In this document: positions 52,091 through 61,356 of the stretch, in pieces
Numbering within the stretch: position 1 is the first letter of the stretch
Layout: each line of letters starts with the position of its first letter
Source: Bacillus sp. FJAT-26390
GTDB lineage: Bacteria > Bacillota > Bacilli > Paenibacillales > Paenibacillaceae
NCBI RefSeq assembly: GCF_001682865.1
Contig: NZ_MAQX01000022.1
Coordinates: forward strand, 558,001 to 622,000
Reading direction: 5' to 3'
DNA length: 64,000 bases
Translations under genes and position numbers: made by a program
Notes under the pieces: model-generated
Database searches by the model: none
What the model saw: the letters and a program-made list of their open reading frames with translations, nothing else
What the model was told of the DNA's origin: nothing

Positions 52091-53047
52091 ATGGCAAGCA
52101 AGCTCGAAAGCTCCAACAGCATCACGTATCAATTCGCGACGCCTGAGCACAAATGGAAGTTCGTACGCAAGCATTGGCCGCTGTACGTGCTGTCGATTCC
52201 TGGCATCATTTTTTTTCTCATATTCCGTTACGTGCCGATGCTCGGATCGGTCATTGCATTCCAGGACTACAATATTTTTAAAGGGATCAAAGGCAGTGAT
52301 TGGGTAGGACTCTACCATTTCAAACGAATGTTCGAATATGCAGAGTTCATGCCTATTTTAAAAAATACGATTCTTATCGGCGTGTACGACCTTTGCTTCG
52401 CGTTCCCAGTTCCAATCATTTTGGCGCTGCTGCTGAACGAGATACGCATCATGGCCTACAAGCGAATCGTACAGACGGTCGTTTATATGCCGCACTTTCT
52501 GTCATGGGTCATCGTCGGCGGAATTGTAGTCGGCGTACTGTCCCCGTCTACGGGAATCGTCAACCACATCATGTCGCTCTTTGGCCTTGATTCGGTCTAC
52601 TTTCTAGGAGAGAACTCTTATATACGCACGATCCTGATTGGCTCGGGCATCTGGAAGGACAGCGGCTGGGGGACCATTATTTATCTTGCCGCGATCGCCG
52701 GCATCAATCCCGATTTGTACGAGGCGGCACAGATGGACGGCGCAAGCCGCTTGCGGCAGGTAACTTCTATTACGGTTCCAAGCATTTTGCCAACGATCGT
52801 TATTTTGTTTCTGCTGCAAATCGGCAACTTCCTGGACTTCGGCTTCGAGCGGGTGTTTGTATTTTTGAATCCGCTTAACAGCGAGAATGGAGAAATCATC
52901 GACACATATGTGTATCGGGCTGGTCTTGTAGACAGGCAATACAGCTACACGACCGCAATTGGCTTGTTCAAGTCCATTGTCGGCCTCACGCTCATCATGG
53001 TCGGGAACAAATTCAGCAAAAAAGTAACCGGTGACGGGTTGTACTAA
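52091..53047 (+). CDS. lplB: Sugar ABC transporter permease, LplB-like
   Basis: 318 residues, about six membrane segments from YVLSIPGIIFFLIFRYVPML; IAFQDYNIFKGIKGSDWVGL is the usual LplB start, and the EAA loop reads LYEAAQMDGASRLRQVTSIT. AGGAAAGGGGAGGAGAGC precedes ATG 52091. It lies 103 bases after the GH36 gene with no convincing terminator between, so co-transcription is possible. It pairs with the LplC-like permease next to it; the receptor at 54091 completes the importer. Confidence 0.92.
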   Translation: MASKLESSNSITYQFATPEHKWKFVRKHWPLYVLSIPGIIFFLIFRYVPMLGSVIAFQDYNIFKGIKGSDWVGLYHFKRMFEYAEFMPILKNTILIGVYDLCFAFPVPIILALLLNEIRIMAYKRIVQTVVYMPHFLSWVIVGGIVVGVLSPSTGIVNHIMSLFGLDSVYFLGENSYIRTILIGSGIWKDSGWGTIIYLAAIAGINPDLYEAAQMDGASRLRQVTSITVPSILPTIVILFLLQIGNFLDFGFERVFVFLNPLNSENGEIIDTYVYRAGLVDRQYSYTTAIGLFKSIVGLTLIMVGNKFSKKVTGDGLY

Positions 53048-53078
53048 CGCTACTTGGAGAAAAGAGGTGAAATTCGCT

Positions 53079-53948
53079 ATGATCATGACAAGAGGTCAAA
53101 AAATCTTCAACATCTGCAATATTTTCTTTCTTGGCATCGTCGGTCTCAGCATGGTGCTGCCGCTTATTCATATCATTGCGCAATCATTGAGCGACGCGGT
53201 CGCAATCAATGCCGGAAAGGTCAGCTTCTGGCCGATTGGCTTCACGCTTAGCAGCTATAAGCTTATTTTGCAGGATCCGTCCATTTGGGCTGGTTTTCGC
53301 AACAGCGTCATGATTACCGTATTCGGAACGCTAATTAATCTCATGATGACGGCGATGCTTGCTTACCCGTTGTCTCGTCCGGAATATCTGTACCGCAAGG
53401 CCGTGCTTATTCTCGTCTTGTTCACGCTGGTCTTTAGCGCGCCGCTTATTCCGAACTATCTGCTGGTGAAGCAATTGGGGCTGCTAGATACGCTATGGGC
53501 GTTAATGCTTCCGATGGCGATCAGCGCGTTTAATCTGTTTATTATGCGATCGTTCTTCATGAATCTCCCGAATGAGCTTATTGATTCGGCGAAGATCGAC
53601 GGCTGCGGGGAGTTTCGGACTTTTTGGAAAATCGTGCTGCCGCTCTCAAAGCCGGCAATGGCAACGATGGGCATTATTTATGCAGTCGCGCATTGGAATC
53701 GGTATGCGGATGCGGTATTCTATATCAGCGACCGTCGCTGGATTCCGCTGCAAGTGCGTCTGCGGGAAATCGTCTTCACCGATCAATACGGCCAATCGGA
53801 TGTTACCTCCGAGCTGCTGCAGTTGGTGTCGCCAGAAGGCATTAAAATGGCGGTTATCGTGGTCGCAACGATTCCAATTATGATGGTCTATCCGTTCTTG
53901 CAAAAACATTTTATCCAAGGTATGCTTGTCGGCTCTATCAAATCGTAA
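53079..53948 (+). CDS. lplC: Carbohydrate ABC transporter permease, LplC-like
   Basis: 289 residues, about six membrane segments. The EAA loop is ELIDSAKIDGCGEFRTFWKI and the C terminus IQGMLVGSIKS is that of LplC/YtcP proteins. ATG 53079 follows AAGAGGTGA at 8 bases; the frame extends upstream into the lplB gene but has no good start there. Confidence 0.92.
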   Translation: MIMTRGQKIFNICNIFFLGIVGLSMVLPLIHIIAQSLSDAVAINAGKVSFWPIGFTLSSYKLILQDPSIWAGFRNSVMITVFGTLINLMMTAMLAYPLSRPEYLYRKAVLILVLFTLVFSAPLIPNYLLVKQLGLLDTLWALMLPMAISAFNLFIMRSFFMNLPNELIDSAKIDGCGEFRTFWKIVLPLSKPAMATMGIIYAVAHWNRYADAVFYISDRRWIPLQVRLREIVFTDQYGQSDVTSELLQLVSPEGIKMAVIVVATIPIMMVYPFLQKHFIQGMLVGSIKS

Positions 53949-54025
53949 AAGGTGTTCAAACGGTCCACCTTAGAAAAATACAAGCGGGCTTAAATTTTGA
54001 CATACAGAATGTTGGAAATAGTTTC

Positions 54026-54059
54026 TATAATTGCTCCATACAACACGAAAGCGCTTGCA
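54026..54059 (+). promoter_or_regulatory. Promoter element with an adjoining cre (CcpA) site
   Basis: A TATAAT box lies at 54026-54031; TTGACA at 53997 is 23 bases before it, too far for a standard pair, so the -35 may be degenerate or absent. At 54046-54059 CGAAAGCGCTTGCA differs from the ideal cre at two positions and has an intact central AAAGCGCTT. If transcription starts near 54038, CcpA bound here would block it, giving catabolite repression of the receptor gene. Confidence 0.65.
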
Positions 54060-54090
54060 TATTTTAATCATGGGAGAGCGGGGTTATGGT

Positions 54091-55689
54091 ATGAAGAAAT
54101 GGGTTGGCATTGGGTTAACAATGGTTTTGGCAACAAGCCTGGCGGCAGGCTGCTCGGGGAATAAGCCGGCAGAGCAAAAGCCTGTAAACGAGCAAACGGA
54201 CAACGGTGGGAAGCAGCAGGCAGATGAGGGCAAGAAGAATCCTACAAAGTTCTCTTATTTGCTGCCAACAACGGTGAGCTCAGGTTACCACACTAGAGTG
54301 CCGGATCTGAACAAGGACAAGTGGGTGCTGAAGCTGGAGGAGCTGACGAACGTAGACCTGGACATTAAGGTCATGGAAGATGCCAAGTATGGCGTCATGT
54401 TCGCAAGCAATGACATTCCTGATGTCGTAGGCAGCATCGGCGGCCCAGGCAGCAAATCGATGTCGGGCTCCGTAGAGAGCGGAATCTTCATGCCGCTGGA
54501 CGATCTGCTTAAGGAGCACGCGCCGGACTTGATGAAGCTTATTCCTAAGGCTGCTTGGGATACCGTATCCTACGATGGCAAAATTTACGGCATTCCTGAG
54601 TTTCTAAAAAGCCCGTCCCGCCGCGCAACGTACATTCGTACAGATTTGCTAGAGAAGACCGGCCTTAAGGCGCCGACGACCATTGAGGAATTTCTCGATG
54701 TGCTGCGCGCCTTCAAGAAGATCGGCGTTGAAACACCTTACCAGATGCGTGAAAACTTCAAGTACGCGGATATCGTTTTAGGCGCGTTTGACGTCTTGCC
54801 GTACAAAGACCAATTCGAGCTTGTGGATGGTCAAGTCGTTCCGAAGTTCTTTGATTCTGAAAATATGCAAAAGGCGCTTCAAACCTATAAGACGATGTAC
54901 GAGGAAGGCCTTATTCCGAAGGAGTTCGCAACGATCTCCTCGACCGACTTCACGAAGAGCCTCGATGCCGGCAAGCCGGGCATGTGGTCGCAAAACGCTT
55001 CTGGTTTGCCAGGCTACCGGACGACTGTAGGGCGTGCCGTACCGGAAGCCAAAATTGACATCATTCCTTCGCCGAAGGGACCGGAAGGGAAAAATGGCTA
55101 CTTCTTGTATTCGCCAGTCGTTAGAACCTTCTACATCAACAAAAACGTTGACGAAGCTAGAGCCATTGAGATTGTGAAGTTCTTTAACTGGATGGTTTCG
55201 CCGCAAGCCGAGGAGTTCTTCACTTTCGGCATCGAAGGCGACACATACACGAAGGATGCAAGCGGTCTTATCAACTACAAGTTCCCGGATACGAAGGAGC
55301 TTCAAGAGGAAGAAAGCTGGAGAAGCGGAACGATGTGGGCCGTGCATGATTCCACCTACAATAAGCTGAGACTTGAGCTCAATGATGATGGCAAAGCGAC
55401 GCTTGCCGCATTCGACAACGTATTGTCCCAGGAAGGCCTGCCAGGCATCGGTTTCTATCCGGAGCTGATCACTTTCAGCAAGTTTCCGGATCTAGCCGCA
55501 CCGCAGCCGGACGTTGGGCCAAAGCTCATCATCGACCATATGGTCAAAATGATTTACGGCAAGGAACCGATCTCCGATTGGCCGAAAGTTATCGAGGAAT
55601 ATAAGGCTAAAGGCGGCGACGAGATCATTAAGGATGCCACGGAGCGTTGGAACAACAAAGTGGGCGCCGTTCAGATTGAAAGACAATAA
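54091..55689 (+). CDS. lplA: LplA-like solute-binding lipoprotein of the pectin-type locus
   Basis: 532 residues. Lipobox SLAAGC with cysteine 21, then an Asn/Gln/Lys-rich tether to about residue 50. The receptor fold includes FASNDIPDVVGSIGGPG, SGSVESGIFMPLDDLLKEHA and FTFGIEGDTYTKDASGLINY. ATG 54091 is chosen because the signal peptide begins there; an upstream in-frame ATG at 54031 would add 20 residues before it. A cre site lies in the leader and a terminator follows. It is closely related to the receptor at 61357. Confidence 0.92.
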   Translation: MKKWVGIGLTMVLATSLAAGCSGNKPAEQKPVNEQTDNGGKQQADEGKKNPTKFSYLLPTTVSSGYHTRVPDLNKDKWVLKLEELTNVDLDIKVMEDAKYGVMFASNDIPDVVGSIGGPGSKSMSGSVESGIFMPLDDLLKEHAPDLMKLIPKAAWDTVSYDGKIYGIPEFLKSPSRRATYIRTDLLEKTGLKAPTTIEEFLDVLRAFKKIGVETPYQMRENFKYADIVLGAFDVLPYKDQFELVDGQVVPKFFDSENMQKALQTYKTMYEEGLIPKEFATISSTDFTKSLDAGKPGMWSQNASGLPGYRTTVGRAVPEAKIDIIPSPKGPEGKNGYFLYSPVVRTFYINKNVDEARAIEIVKFFNWMVSPQAEEFFTFGIEGDTYTKDASGLINYKFPDTKELQEEESWRSGTMWAVHDSTYNKLRLELNDDGKATLAAFDNVLSQEGLPGIGFYPELITFSKFPDLAAPQPDVGPKLIIDHMVKMIYGKEPISDWPKVIEEYKAKGGDEIIKDATERWNNKVGAVQIERQ

Positions 55690-55712
55690 TAAATTAGATG
55701 CTATATGAAGAG

Positions 55713-55739
55713 GCTCCCTTCCTGCGAAGGGAGCTTTTT
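55713..55739 (+). terminator. Rho-independent terminator after the LplA-like gene
   Basis: GCTCCCTT/AAGGGAGC arms, six-base loop, five T. Confidence 0.88.
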
Positions 55740-55861
55740 CGCTCCGACGCAACAGAAAAATAATCATAAAAAAACACAAGTCTGCTAAAAATAACCCTTT
55801 CATGAAAACCGTTTTTGCGTCATGATAAAGGTAGTGACAGTCAGGTAAGGAGGAATGAGCT

Positions 55862-56881
55862 ATGCATGTACTTATCGTAGACGACGAGCCCGTTATTCGC
55901 AAAGGGATATCGAAGATGACGGAGCAATATGTGCCGGCTTTCACCAAAATATCAACCGCAGAGAACGGACAGGCCGCTCTCGAGCGGATTCGGACACTTG
56001 AGCCTGATATTGTGCTCACCGATATTCGGATGCCGAAGCTGGACGGCCTTGAGCTATGCCGGATTCTTCATGAGCAGTATCCCCATATCAAAACGGTCGT
56101 CATATCAGGCTACAACGACTTTAGCTACGCCCAGAAATGCGTGGATTACGGCGTAAAGCACTATCTTTTGAAACCGATTACAAAAGCAGATGTGCATGAG
56201 GTGCTCGCCAAGTTAGCCAAGAAGCAATCGGCTGGCTATATAGCGCCATCGAGATATATGGAATGGGTTGATCTCATGGAGCAGCATATTTGGTCGCTCC
56301 AGACGGACGAGCTGGATGAGCTGAGCGGACGCTGGCGGGAGTATTGCTTGTCAGCGAATTTGTCGCTCGCGAGGTTGAAGGAGCTGCTCTGCGATTGCAG
56401 CGACCTTCTTTTAAAGCGCTTCCAAGCGCGGAACTTCGTCCCTAAACCGAAGCTTAGCTTCCTGCAAGCGGGCACTGTGAAGGACGCGCTGGATGCTTTC
56501 GAGGCAGAGCTTCGCGGAATCCGGGACGGACTCGCTTCGGTGCGAAGCGGCAACTTCCGTGATCCGATGGAAGAGGCAAAGTCTTACATCGACAATAAGC
56601 TGTCGCAGGAGATAACGCTTGATCAGGTCGCAGCGATGGTTGGACTTACGCCTACCTATTTCAGCTCTTTGTTTAAGAAAATGACAAATGAAACGTTCGT
56701 GAAATACCGGATTAACAGAAGGATTGACCGTTCAAAGGAGCTGCTGTCCGTGCCGCATTTGCGCATCGTTGACATCGCGTCGGAGGTTGGGTACGACGAT
56801 TATCCGCATTTTACGAAAACATTCAAGAAGCTTGTAGGCGTTACGCCATCCGAATACCGGGCAGCTCTGGGGATTAAATAA
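55862..56881 (+). CDS. YesN-type response regulator with AraC DNA-binding domain
   Basis: 339 residues. Receiver domain about 1-120 with acidic pair DDE (D7, D8), phosphoacceptor D54 in VLTDIRMPKLDG, switch Thr/Ser in VVISGYND and Lys in LLKPI. A helical linker follows, then an AraC-type double helix-turn-helix at about 240-339 (ITLDQVAAMVGLTPTYFSSL and DIASEVGYDDYPHFTKTFKK). TAAGGAGGAATG precedes ATG 55862. It is one base apart from the sensor kinase gene and most likely activates the surrounding transporter and hydrolase genes when the sugar is present. Confidence 0.93.
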   Translation: MHVLIVDDEPVIRKGISKMTEQYVPAFTKISTAENGQAALERIRTLEPDIVLTDIRMPKLDGLELCRILHEQYPHIKTVVISGYNDFSYAQKCVDYGVKHYLLKPITKADVHEVLAKLAKKQSAGYIAPSRYMEWVDLMEQHIWSLQTDELDELSGRWREYCLSANLSLARLKELLCDCSDLLLKRFQARNFVPKPKLSFLQAGTVKDALDAFEAELRGIRDGLASVRSGNFRDPMEEAKSYIDNKLSQEITLDQVAAMVGLTPTYFSSLFKKMTNETFVKYRINRRIDRSKELLSVPHLRIVDIASEVGYDDYPHFTKTFKKLVGVTPSEYRAALGIK

Positions 56882-56882
56882 G

Positions 56883-58709
56883 ATGAGGTTCCGCAGCCTG
56901 TACGCAAAGCTGTTCTTCTATTTCCTTGTCGTTATCGGTCTGACTTTAAGCGGAGTAGGCATCTCGTATACGACATCGTCCCGCGAGCTCGACGAGATGG
57001 CCGAGAAGCAGATGGGGCAGATTGCAAGCAACGCAGTCCATCATACCGATCTTTATTTAAAGGATTACGAGCGGTCGATGGTTTCCTTGCTGACGTTTCG
57101 TTATGTGATGGAGTTTATGGACCTGCCGGCCGACCGGGAGGAGTACGATTATTATTATTACCGCAAGACGATACGCGAGGTAGGGGCGGACCCGCTATTC
57201 ATCCGCAATCCGAAGATTGCATCCATCTCTTTGATCAGCGATAAGGGAAACGCCGTTTATTATTTCAACGAGGCGAGCGAGCAGTCATTCACCCCTGAGG
57301 AGATCCGCAAGCAGCGGGATTATTTCATGAGCAATACGAGCCCGCAGGGCCAACTGAGCATTTTGAAAAGCAGCATATTGACCGGTCAGGAGAAACAGAT
57401 GGTTACGCTTGTTCGCCGCATCCGCGGGTACAGCTCGCCGGAGCTTAAAGGGCTGCTTGCGATTGAGCTGCGCTCGGCAGACCTCTCTGCCCTTTGGAAG
57501 GGCGTGGATCTAGGCAAATATGGCTATTTATTCATTACGGATGCAAACGGGAACATCATCTATCATCCGGAAAACAGCAAGGAGGGCACCGTATTGACGG
57601 ATGCCGTGCGCCTTAAGCTTGAGCACGCTGGCGATGCGTCCTTCTTCGACGACAGCGAAGGTCAAAAACGAATGTACATGGCGAGAACGTCGGATTACTC
57701 GCGCTGGAAGCTCATCGTCTCGATGCCGGTGGACGAGGTGAGAAAGCCGGTTACGAATATTCGGAACTCGACGCTCACCGTCGGATTGTTGACGCTATTG
57801 CTCGCTATTTTTCTCGCTTATCGATTCGGAAAATCTATAACGAAGCCGATTCAAGTGCTGAAATCGGGGATGAGGGAGACGCAGAAGGGCAATTGGGTGC
57901 CGATTCCGCTTCCGAAGCACCGCGATGAGATTGCGGAGCTGATGCTGCGCTATAACCACATGGTCAAGCGGCTGTCTGATGCCGTGGACAAGGTCGTTCA
58001 GGTCGAGCTGAGCAATCAGGAGATTCAAATGGAGCGTCAGCGCGCCGAGTTCCAGTCGCTGCAGCTGCAGATCAATCCGCATTTTATGTACAATACGCTT
58101 GAAACGATTATCTGTTATGCGGCGGTGCAGGACTCCGAGGATATAGCCGAAATTGTGCAGGCGCTCGCTTATATGCTGCGTTATTCCGTTCAGACCAATC
58201 TGGAGGAGATTACGGTTGCGAACGAGCTGAAGCATGTCATGTATTATATGAAGGTGATGCAGCACCGGATCGGCCGGGAGTTCGAGATCGATGTGGCAAT
58301 GAAGCCTGAATATTTGCTGCATGCGATGGTTCGCCTAACGCTCCAGCCGCTCGTGGAAAATGTTTTTCAGCATGCCTTCCCTGAAGGCGTGGAGGAATAT
58401 CACTTCATCCGCATCGATTGCGGTGAGGAGAACGACGTCTTCTGGGTTAGCGTCGAGGATAACGGCTGCGGCATGACGAGTGAACGGCTGGTTGAGCTGC
58501 GCCATAAGCTAAGCGCGAACCGATTGGCAGACGGCGAGGAGCAGGATGATGACGGGCACAAAAGCGGCATCGGCGTGCTGAACGTGCACCGGCGCATCCA
58601 GATGGTTTTTGACGACAGATTTGGCCTTCGCATCGAGAGCGAGGAGCAGCAGGGCACGAAGATTACGATGCTCATGCCGAAGGGGCGTCAAATAAAAAGG
58701 AAGCAATAA
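56883..58709 (+). CDS. YesM-type sensor histidine kinase, partner of the YesN-type regulator
   Basis: 608 residues. Membrane segments about 9-28 and 297-317 enclose a Cache-like sensor region (GYLFITDANGNIIYHPENS); HAMP about 318-370; INPHFMYNTLE carries the phosphoacceptor H400; ATP-binding motifs PLVENVFQHAF, DNGCGM and GIGVLNVHRR. The start lies one base after the regulator stop, so the two are translated together. A terminator follows, closing the two-gene unit. Confidence 0.93.
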   Translation: MRFRSLYAKLFFYFLVVIGLTLSGVGISYTTSSRELDEMAEKQMGQIASNAVHHTDLYLKDYERSMVSLLTFRYVMEFMDLPADREEYDYYYYRKTIREVGADPLFIRNPKIASISLISDKGNAVYYFNEASEQSFTPEEIRKQRDYFMSNTSPQGQLSILKSSILTGQEKQMVTLVRRIRGYSSPELKGLLAIELRSADLSALWKGVDLGKYGYLFITDANGNIIYHPENSKEGTVLTDAVRLKLEHAGDASFFDDSEGQKRMYMARTSDYSRWKLIVSMPVDEVRKPVTNIRNSTLTVGLLTLLLAIFLAYRFGKSITKPIQVLKSGMRETQKGNWVPIPLPKHRDEIAELMLRYNHMVKRLSDAVDKVVQVELSNQEIQMERQRAEFQSLQLQINPHFMYNTLETIICYAAVQDSEDIAEIVQALAYMLRYSVQTNLEEITVANELKHVMYYMKVMQHRIGREFEIDVAMKPEYLLHAMVRLTLQPLVENVFQHAFPEGVEEYHFIRIDCGEENDVFWVSVEDNGCGMTSERLVELRHKLSANRLADGEEQDDDGHKSGIGVLNVHRRIQMVFDDRFGLRIESEEQQGTKITMLMPKGRQIKRKQ

Positions 58710-58787
58710 GCTGTTGCAGCTAAATGGAAGCAGGCTTTAGCTAGCTTCCGGCTTCCGGTTTGCTGACACGATTACTGGTAGGCGTAA

Positions 58788-58828
58788 AGAGCTTTAGAAG
58801 CGATTCTATAGCTCTTTTTGCTTTTTTT
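58788..58828 (+). terminator. Rho-independent terminator after the kinase gene
   Basis: AGAGCT-T-TAGAA pairs with TTCTA-T-AGCTCT around a GCGA tetraloop, followed by interrupted T runs. Confidence 0.82.
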
Positions 58829-59068
58829 GCACACCCAAACATACGTAGGCATGCGGTACGTATTTTAAGAAGGTTAGATTGTGTTTCCTTGTGCCGGAGG
58901 TGGGCTTTCTTACGATTTCGTGAGGAATACAAGGAAGCAGCATAGGAAAACACATTTCGATGTGAAGAAATGACATGTCAATGTGGTGACAGCGGAGGTA
59001 TTATGAAGGCGTTTCAATAAACGGCGAGAGGTGGGAAATGAAACGTGAATGGGGGGAGGGAAATCAGT
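58829..59068. other. Leader of the pectate-lyase-fold gene, with alternative inverted repeats
   Basis: No gene seen. TTCCTTGT (58885-58892) can pair with ACAAGGAA (58929-58936), while the overlapping TGTGTTTCC (58880-58888) can pair with GGAAAACACA (58945-58954), so the two pairings exclude each other. CACAT-TTCG-ATGTG at 58951-58964 is a small UUCG hairpin. No T run follows. Confidence 0.4.
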
Positions 59069-61351
59069 TTGAGGCTGCCGATACTTTTTTTGTTCGCGGA
59101 ACTATTGCCGATTGGAAAGAAGCTGGCGCTGGGGGCAGAAGTGAACGAGAGCGCCACGAAGCAAGCAGCCCCGCGGCATCTGAAACGGATTTATTTTGCA
59201 GACAGCGAGGGTTTGGAGTATGGGCTCAATAGCGAAATCAAGCTGCATAAGGGCGATTTCATTAGCTTATCGCTGAAGGGCCGATTAGAGTCCGGCGAGG
59301 AAGTTGACCTTGGCGGCATGACCAAGACTTTTTTAGCCGCAACTGCCGACATCTCGGTTGATTCATCGGGCGTGCTGTCAGCTAATCAAGTAGGAGCCTC
59401 TCTCCTCTATGCGGAGGTTCGGGCAGGAGATGCGAGTCTAAAGACGAACGACCTGTGGGTGAGCGTAAGCGATCCGAGTGAGTTCGAGGCAGAGGAATAT
59501 GTGTTTTCTAATGTGTCGGTAGCGCATCCAACGATGGAAGCGAAAATAGGCCGTCCCGCTCTTATTGAGCCAGGCGACTTCTATCCCGAGGTTACCTTGC
59601 ACTCGAATATGAACGGACGAGTAAGCGGAGAGTTGATAACGCACGGCTCAACCATTGTGGAGCGAATCCCTTCGGCCTCCTTGATTAAGGGAGATACGAT
59701 CAAGCTATCGCTGCCTGGCAGGGCAAGCGAACAGGGCGAATATGAGCTTCGTTTGACCATTGAGCGCGCAGGCGCAGGGCTGGTTTATGATTCCTACTAT
59801 TTCACAGTATGGAAGCAGGAGGACATTTCTAAAGATGATTGCCAGATCGCTTTCTTAGATAAAAAGAACAAAATGATCTATGCCAGCGATTATAAAGGGA
59901 ATAGATTGCTAGACTTTTCTAATGCCGGCTACATGGGCGGCGGAGTGCCGCTGCCAGATGTTCCGGTGCAGGCAGTCGTTGAACCAGGCGAGGGAGACGA
60001 TACGGCGAGCATTCAAGCCGCGATTGACCGCGTTGAACAGCTGCCTGTAAATGAACGAGGCTTCCGCGGTGCCGTTTTGCTGAAGCGAGGGAAATTCGAA
60101 GTAAGCGGCACGCTGTACATTCGGGCAGGCGGAATCGTGCTGCGCGGGGAAGGCGATGGCGAGGGAGGCACGGTTATTCACGGAACTGGCGTGATGAAGC
60201 GCAATCTGGTCGAGATCGGCGGGACAAACGCTCCTGTAATCGACACGGCTTCACGAGTGGCTGTCGCAGATCTTTATGTGCCGTCCGGCGCAAGAAGCTT
60301 TCGGGTAACGGATGCATCCACCTTCCGTGCGGGAGACCAAATTATAATCCGCCGTATGGGGAATGACCGCTGGATTCATGAGATCGGCATGGACCATATC
60401 TATAATCGCCCAAGCGGCGGAGTGACCCAGTGGTCCCCGTTTGACCTCGACTTTGACCGAATCATTACCGCAATCCATGGAAATGAGATTACCGTCGATG
60501 CGCCCATCTCAAATGCAATCGAACGCAGATGGGGCGGCGGCGAAATTTTTAAATATACGGATGCTGACCGCATTGAGCAGGTTGGCGTCGAGCACATCCG
60601 CGTGGACAGTGATTTTGATCCGCGCATCATAGATACGGTTATGGATAACGACACGGCAGAGCCTTATTATGCGGACGAAAATCATGCCGAACGGTTTGTC
60701 GTCTTCGGCAGCGCCAAGAACGGCTGGGTACGAAACGTGACGGGCAGCCATTTGTCCTATTCGCTCGTCCAAGTGGGACGCCATGCAAAGTGGATTACGG
60801 TGCAAGACAGCAGCATGTACGATATGGTCAGCATCGTGACGGGCGGACGGCGCTACGCGATTCATTTCATGGGACAGCTGAGTTTGGCACAGCGGATTTA
60901 CACCGAGACGGCGCGGCATGCATTAATCGTGGACAGCTATGTTACCGGTCCAAACGTCTTTCTCGACAGCGTATCTGCCAAGGAGTACAACACGAGCGAG
61001 CCGCATCACCGCTGGTCGGTCGGCGGGCTTTTTGACAGCGTGAGCGGTCTGATCTCGATTCGGGACAGAGTATGGCTGGGAAGCGGGCATGGCTGGGCGG
61101 GCGCAAACTATGTGACATGGAACACGGAGGGCGAGCTGACAAGCCAGCAGCCGCCAACGGCGCAGAACTATGCCATTGGCCACGTTGGACCGAAGATTCC
61201 GGGCATAGTGCCATCCGCGTATGACCCTCGCCCTCGCGCCGAAGCGTATTGGGAGCATGAAGGCAAGCATGTAAGGATCGAGAGCCTTTATAAACAGCAG
61301 CTGGAAGAGCGTCTAGGCAAGCAAGCGCTAAAAAACATACAGAAGAGGTGA
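59069..61351 (+). CDS. Pectate-lyase-superfamily (right-handed beta-helix) protein
   Basis: About 760 residues. The N-terminal third (about 25-260) is beta-sandwich, with KGDFISLSLKGRLESGEEVD. The pectate-lyase-superfamily cap begins near residue 310 (VVEPGEGDDTASIQAAIDRV) and leads into a beta-helix with GGIVLRGEGDGEGGTVIHGT, NGWVRNVTGSHLSYSLVQVG, KWITVQDSSMYDM, HALIVDSYVTGPNVFLDSVS and GAGANYVTW-like GWAGANYVTWNTEG. TTG 59069 has GGGGGGAGGG about 9 bases upstream; GTG 59045 is in frame but its start lies before that site. The hydrophobic stretch MRLPILFLFAELLPIG is short and interrupted, so secretion is uncertain. It lies 5 bases before the next receptor gene and probably acts on the same pectic polymer. 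Confidence 0.78.
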   Translation: MRLPILFLFAELLPIGKKLALGAEVNESATKQAAPRHLKRIYFADSEGLEYGLNSEIKLHKGDFISLSLKGRLESGEEVDLGGMTKTFLAATADISVDSSGVLSANQVGASLLYAEVRAGDASLKTNDLWVSVSDPSEFEAEEYVFSNVSVAHPTMEAKIGRPALIEPGDFYPEVTLHSNMNGRVSGELITHGSTIVERIPSASLIKGDTIKLSLPGRASEQGEYELRLTIERAGAGLVYDSYYFTVWKQEDISKDDCQIAFLDKKNKMIYASDYKGNRLLDFSNAGYMGGGVPLPDVPVQAVVEPGEGDDTASIQAAIDRVEQLPVNERGFRGAVLLKRGKFEVSGTLYIRAGGIVLRGEGDGEGGTVIHGTGVMKRNLVEIGGTNAPVIDTASRVAVADLYVPSGARSFRVTDASTFRAGDQIIIRRMGNDRWIHEIGMDHIYNRPSGGVTQWSPFDLDFDRIITAIHGNEITVDAPISNAIERRWGGGEIFKYTDADRIEQVGVEHIRVDSDFDPRIIDTVMDNDTAEPYYADENHAERFVVFGSAKNGWVRNVTGSHLSYSLVQVGRHAKWITVQDSSMYDMVSIVTGGRRYAIHFMGQLSLAQRIYTETARHALIVDSYVTGPNVFLDSVSAKEYNTSEPHHRWSVGGLFDSVSGLISIRDRVWLGSGHGWAGANYVTWNTEGELTSQQPPTAQNYAIGHVGPKIPGIVPSAYDPRPRAEAYWEHEGKHVRIESLYKQQLEERLGKQALKNIQKR

Positions 61352-61356
61352 TGGGA

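Noticed and set aside
53997..54031. Standard sigma-A promoter from TTGACA to TATAAT before the LplA-like gene
   Set aside because: The two boxes are 23 bases apart, too far; only the -10 box and cre site were kept.
58760..58945. 61-codon frame after the YesM-type kinase
   Set aside because: It spans the intrinsic terminator of the kinase gene and lacks a ribosome binding site.
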